In this document: positions 17,844 through 20,095 of the stretch, piece by piece
How positions within the stretch are numbered: position 1 is the stretch's first letter
How the letters are laid out: each line of letters begins with the position of its first letter
DNA from: Saccoglossus kowalevskii
Taxonomy: Eukaryota > Hemichordata > Enteropneusta > Harrimaniidae
NCBI RefSeq assembly: GCF_000003605.2
Contig: NW_003149270.1
Span: forward strand, 119,377-139,471
Length of the DNA stretch: 20,095 nucleotides
Direction: 5' to 3'
Program-made: the position numbers and the translations under genes
Notes under the pieces: generated by a model
Told to the model about the DNA's origin: nothing
Database searches by the model: none
Seen by the model: only the letters and a program-made list of their open reading frames with translations

Positions 17844-20095
17844 CTGCAAAATAGAAGCACAGATTACTCTGCTATGAGATATGATATACTGCATTAAAAA
17901 GATATACGTCATCAATATTGCATGCAATCATTATGCACCCATCAACTGAGAATCCCGCGGATACGCCAAACCAAAGAAACGCCATTTCATTGGAAGTACA
18001 CGAAACACGCGAGCGGCGTCATTTTCTCAACGAATGTGTACGAGATAGATAAATTTATTTATCAAAGTCGCTGTGTTGCGGTTGTTTATCGATCATAATT
18101 GTTGTTGAGGCAACAGCGCCCTCTGTTGAACTCTGACTGTTTATCTATATACATCACTTATAAATATAACGCGATATCACATGGATTGTCGCGTAATACC
18201 CTATATGTATTCAGTAAGAGGCTACCCAATTGAAATAGGATAGGGATTTATTCTGTTTTGTGCGTATATTTTTTTCATATAGCTGACGAAAATGTTTGTA
18301 ATAACAATCCCCGATCGATTTTTCTACATTTATTAAGCATGCGCGTTTTTTTTCTCTCTTCACCCACAGCAAATGCTTTCCACAAAATCCTCCAGTTTTC
18401 AAATGGGTAACCCTATAAAGTTAAGTGGGTAACACGACGTGAATCAATCAAGTTGACAGCACAGTACCACCCACTGAAATACTTAATGGCAGAAAATCGT
18501 GTAAATGAGGTCAGAGCTACGACATATTTTATATTGCGGCAAGCACAACTGTCCTTGTATTTGTGAAAGGTTGCCAGATTTGTAAGTTGTGGGTGCGTAT
18601 ACAATTGCAATTGTGAGCAACGTATGGTCGTGATAAATGTGATGTGTACTACAGTGTACGTCACGCCATATAAACGTAACCGATAGGATACACAGAGAAC
18701 TGAAGGTCATTCTGAAACTAGATTATCGATTGGTTGTTGTACGTCGATTAAAATCTACGATGTATGTGACAAATGTTCCAGGGTTTCAAAACGCATCTAG
18801 AAAAATAAGGCAATTTCGAGTCAACAATAGGGTCGACCTGAAAAAATAAAATCATCTGCTCATTTTCGAATATTTAAGCCCTCATTAACAGAACCCCGGT
18901 GTGTGTCGGGTCAGACGTGTCAGAATCGCGAGCATTGACAGTTTCAATAGATCTTATTTACCTATTGTCGTTCTGTAATAGTATTAATTTCCAATACATC
19001 AATTGTTGCCATGTTCAACCGTTCTTGAATTTGGAGACGGTGAACAATTGAGAGATTCTTATTAATTAGTGAGTTTGTATCTGCCAGAAATTACCAGGAT
19101 GTGTGACCTTTTAGGAGTAGCTTGGTCACCCTCGTTACACACGATGTACTCAGTATAAATAAAATAGAGAGCACACATCGGTATTGACATATCAGGTCAT
19201 CGTCATTTGTTGGAATCATGATCCTGAAAAATTCATCTTTCTAAAATGGGCCAGCGAATCGGAAACCACGTCAATGAAATGACGTACCAAAACGTTTTAC
19301 TTTCTAATAAACGATGTAACGCAACAAGATATTCCCCATTACTTCTGTGGCAACTTTGATTATGTTTATATCGACTACAAACACCAAGCACATAATCAGG
19401 ATGATCATCTCTGGAAATGGTCTGCAGACTGGATGAGCGTGCTATACATTGGGGAAGTCGAATGGTACGGGCCAAAAAATCGTTGTAATGTTCAAACATG
19501 ACAGAAATGTGCGTTTATATCTGACCATGCAATGTGTCAGTCTCTATACTTAGTATACACTTCATTGATATTCCGGTGTATCCGACACAGTGAAGGGTGG
19601 ACCCATCAAACGCGTGAGACCGGCGGGGATAATTGTAAACAAATACTCGATTGAAAGCATTTTCGTAACGAGAATCACACAATTCTCGTAACGGGAAGCT
19701 CATTCAAACAACCTCTTTCGTAGTATGTATTGTTCGTGGAATAGAGGAAGCTGTTGGACAATATTGAGGTCAATACGCAGACAATGAACACCAGTGTCAG
19801 CATAATTGACACACACTTAGAGAAAAAACTAGACACTTTGTCTATAATATATAAACACGCGACTAGACCTTAAAGTTACACTCTAAACCACTATCGGATA
19901 CATTCACTACTTAGATCGTTAAAACAATGTTTCTATATATGATGAAACATCCGGACATTACAAAAACAAGCCAGTAAAATAAAGAAGCAACATGCGTGGG
20001 AATATATGATTGAAATTCATGCATAGGATGTTTCACGTTTAACCCTACGAACGTGACGGAAAATGTAAATCATCCATGCTTGGCGACAATTTTTA
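17844..20095 (-). other. ATP6AP2 intron 1 and possibly promoter; exon 1 not resolved
   Basis: The exon with the ATG must lie here or beyond the window. Several short minus-strand reading frames start with a signal-peptide-like segment, but none has both phase 1 and a strong donor. Other sites: CAACAGCGCCCTCTGTTG at 18111-18128, an NRF1-like GCATGCGCG at 18337-18345, and paired CGTAACG motifs at 19664-19693. No other gene is supported; the frames at 18211-18710 and 19233-19703 resemble nothing I know. Confidence 0.5.

Noticed and set aside
19233-19499. 88-codon minus-strand frame and an overlapping frame beginning MIILIMCLVFVV at 19408
   Set aside because: The second looks like a signal peptide but nearly all its GT dinucleotides fall in phase 0, so it cannot join exon 2 (phase 1) with a credible donor.
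1-20095. Bacterial features, CRISPR arrays, rRNA, working tRNA genes, retroviral or LINE coding regions
   Set aside because: None seen; the split conserved animal gene shows that this is nuclear metazoan DNA.

Overview
The window is AT-rich animal nuclear DNA with one gene I can identify confidently. That gene is ATP6AP2 (prorenin receptor, V-ATPase accessory protein 2) on the minus strand. It is split into short exons with canonical GT/AG borders and introns up to 5.5 kb. The intron-rich structure, lack of bacterial operon layout, tandem repeats and scattered small inverted-repeat elements suggest a metazoan, probably a marine invertebrate. The species cannot be read from the sequence. The protein aligns over its whole length with what I know of the vertebrate family but is clearly diverged.

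Layout: 1-4428 lies beyond the stop codon of ATP6AP2. It holds no gene I can support, but it has a 202-bp inverted-repeat element (867-1068), a (TA)22 microsatellite, a cluster of TAACTCGA inverted repeats and other small repeats. The 3' UTR must be in the upper end of this part. Seven coding exons of ATP6AP2 run from 17843 down to 4429: 17704-17843, 12099-12236, 11524-11622, 10233-10427, 6204-6353, 5825-5947 and 4429-4632. Spliced, they give 348 residues with no frame break. All internal introns are phase 0. The missing first intron is phase 1, so the exon carrying the start codon and most of the signal peptide is either unrecognised in 17844-20095 or beyond the window.

The introns hold no second gene I can prove. 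Two stretches stand out. In the 3.9-kb intron, 8325-8407 has an RFX X-box, a CACGTG E-box, a CRE and a TATA box in promoter order on the plus strand. In the 5.5-kb intron, 15480-16400 is CpG-dense, has a tRNA-like SINE head, a YY1-type GCCGCCATGTTG, a GC box, a heat-shock-element-like palindrome, and short divergent ORFs 338 bp apart. A pentamer repeat and a short telomere-like stretch lie at 17286-17417.

CACGTG (the core of the TFEB/MITF CLEAR site that drives lysosome and V-ATPase genes) occurs eight times. I estimate about two would be expected at this base composition, which fits the gene's role but is not proof. I found no system that I can call new. The best leads are the two promoter-like intronic segments and the unresolved first exon.
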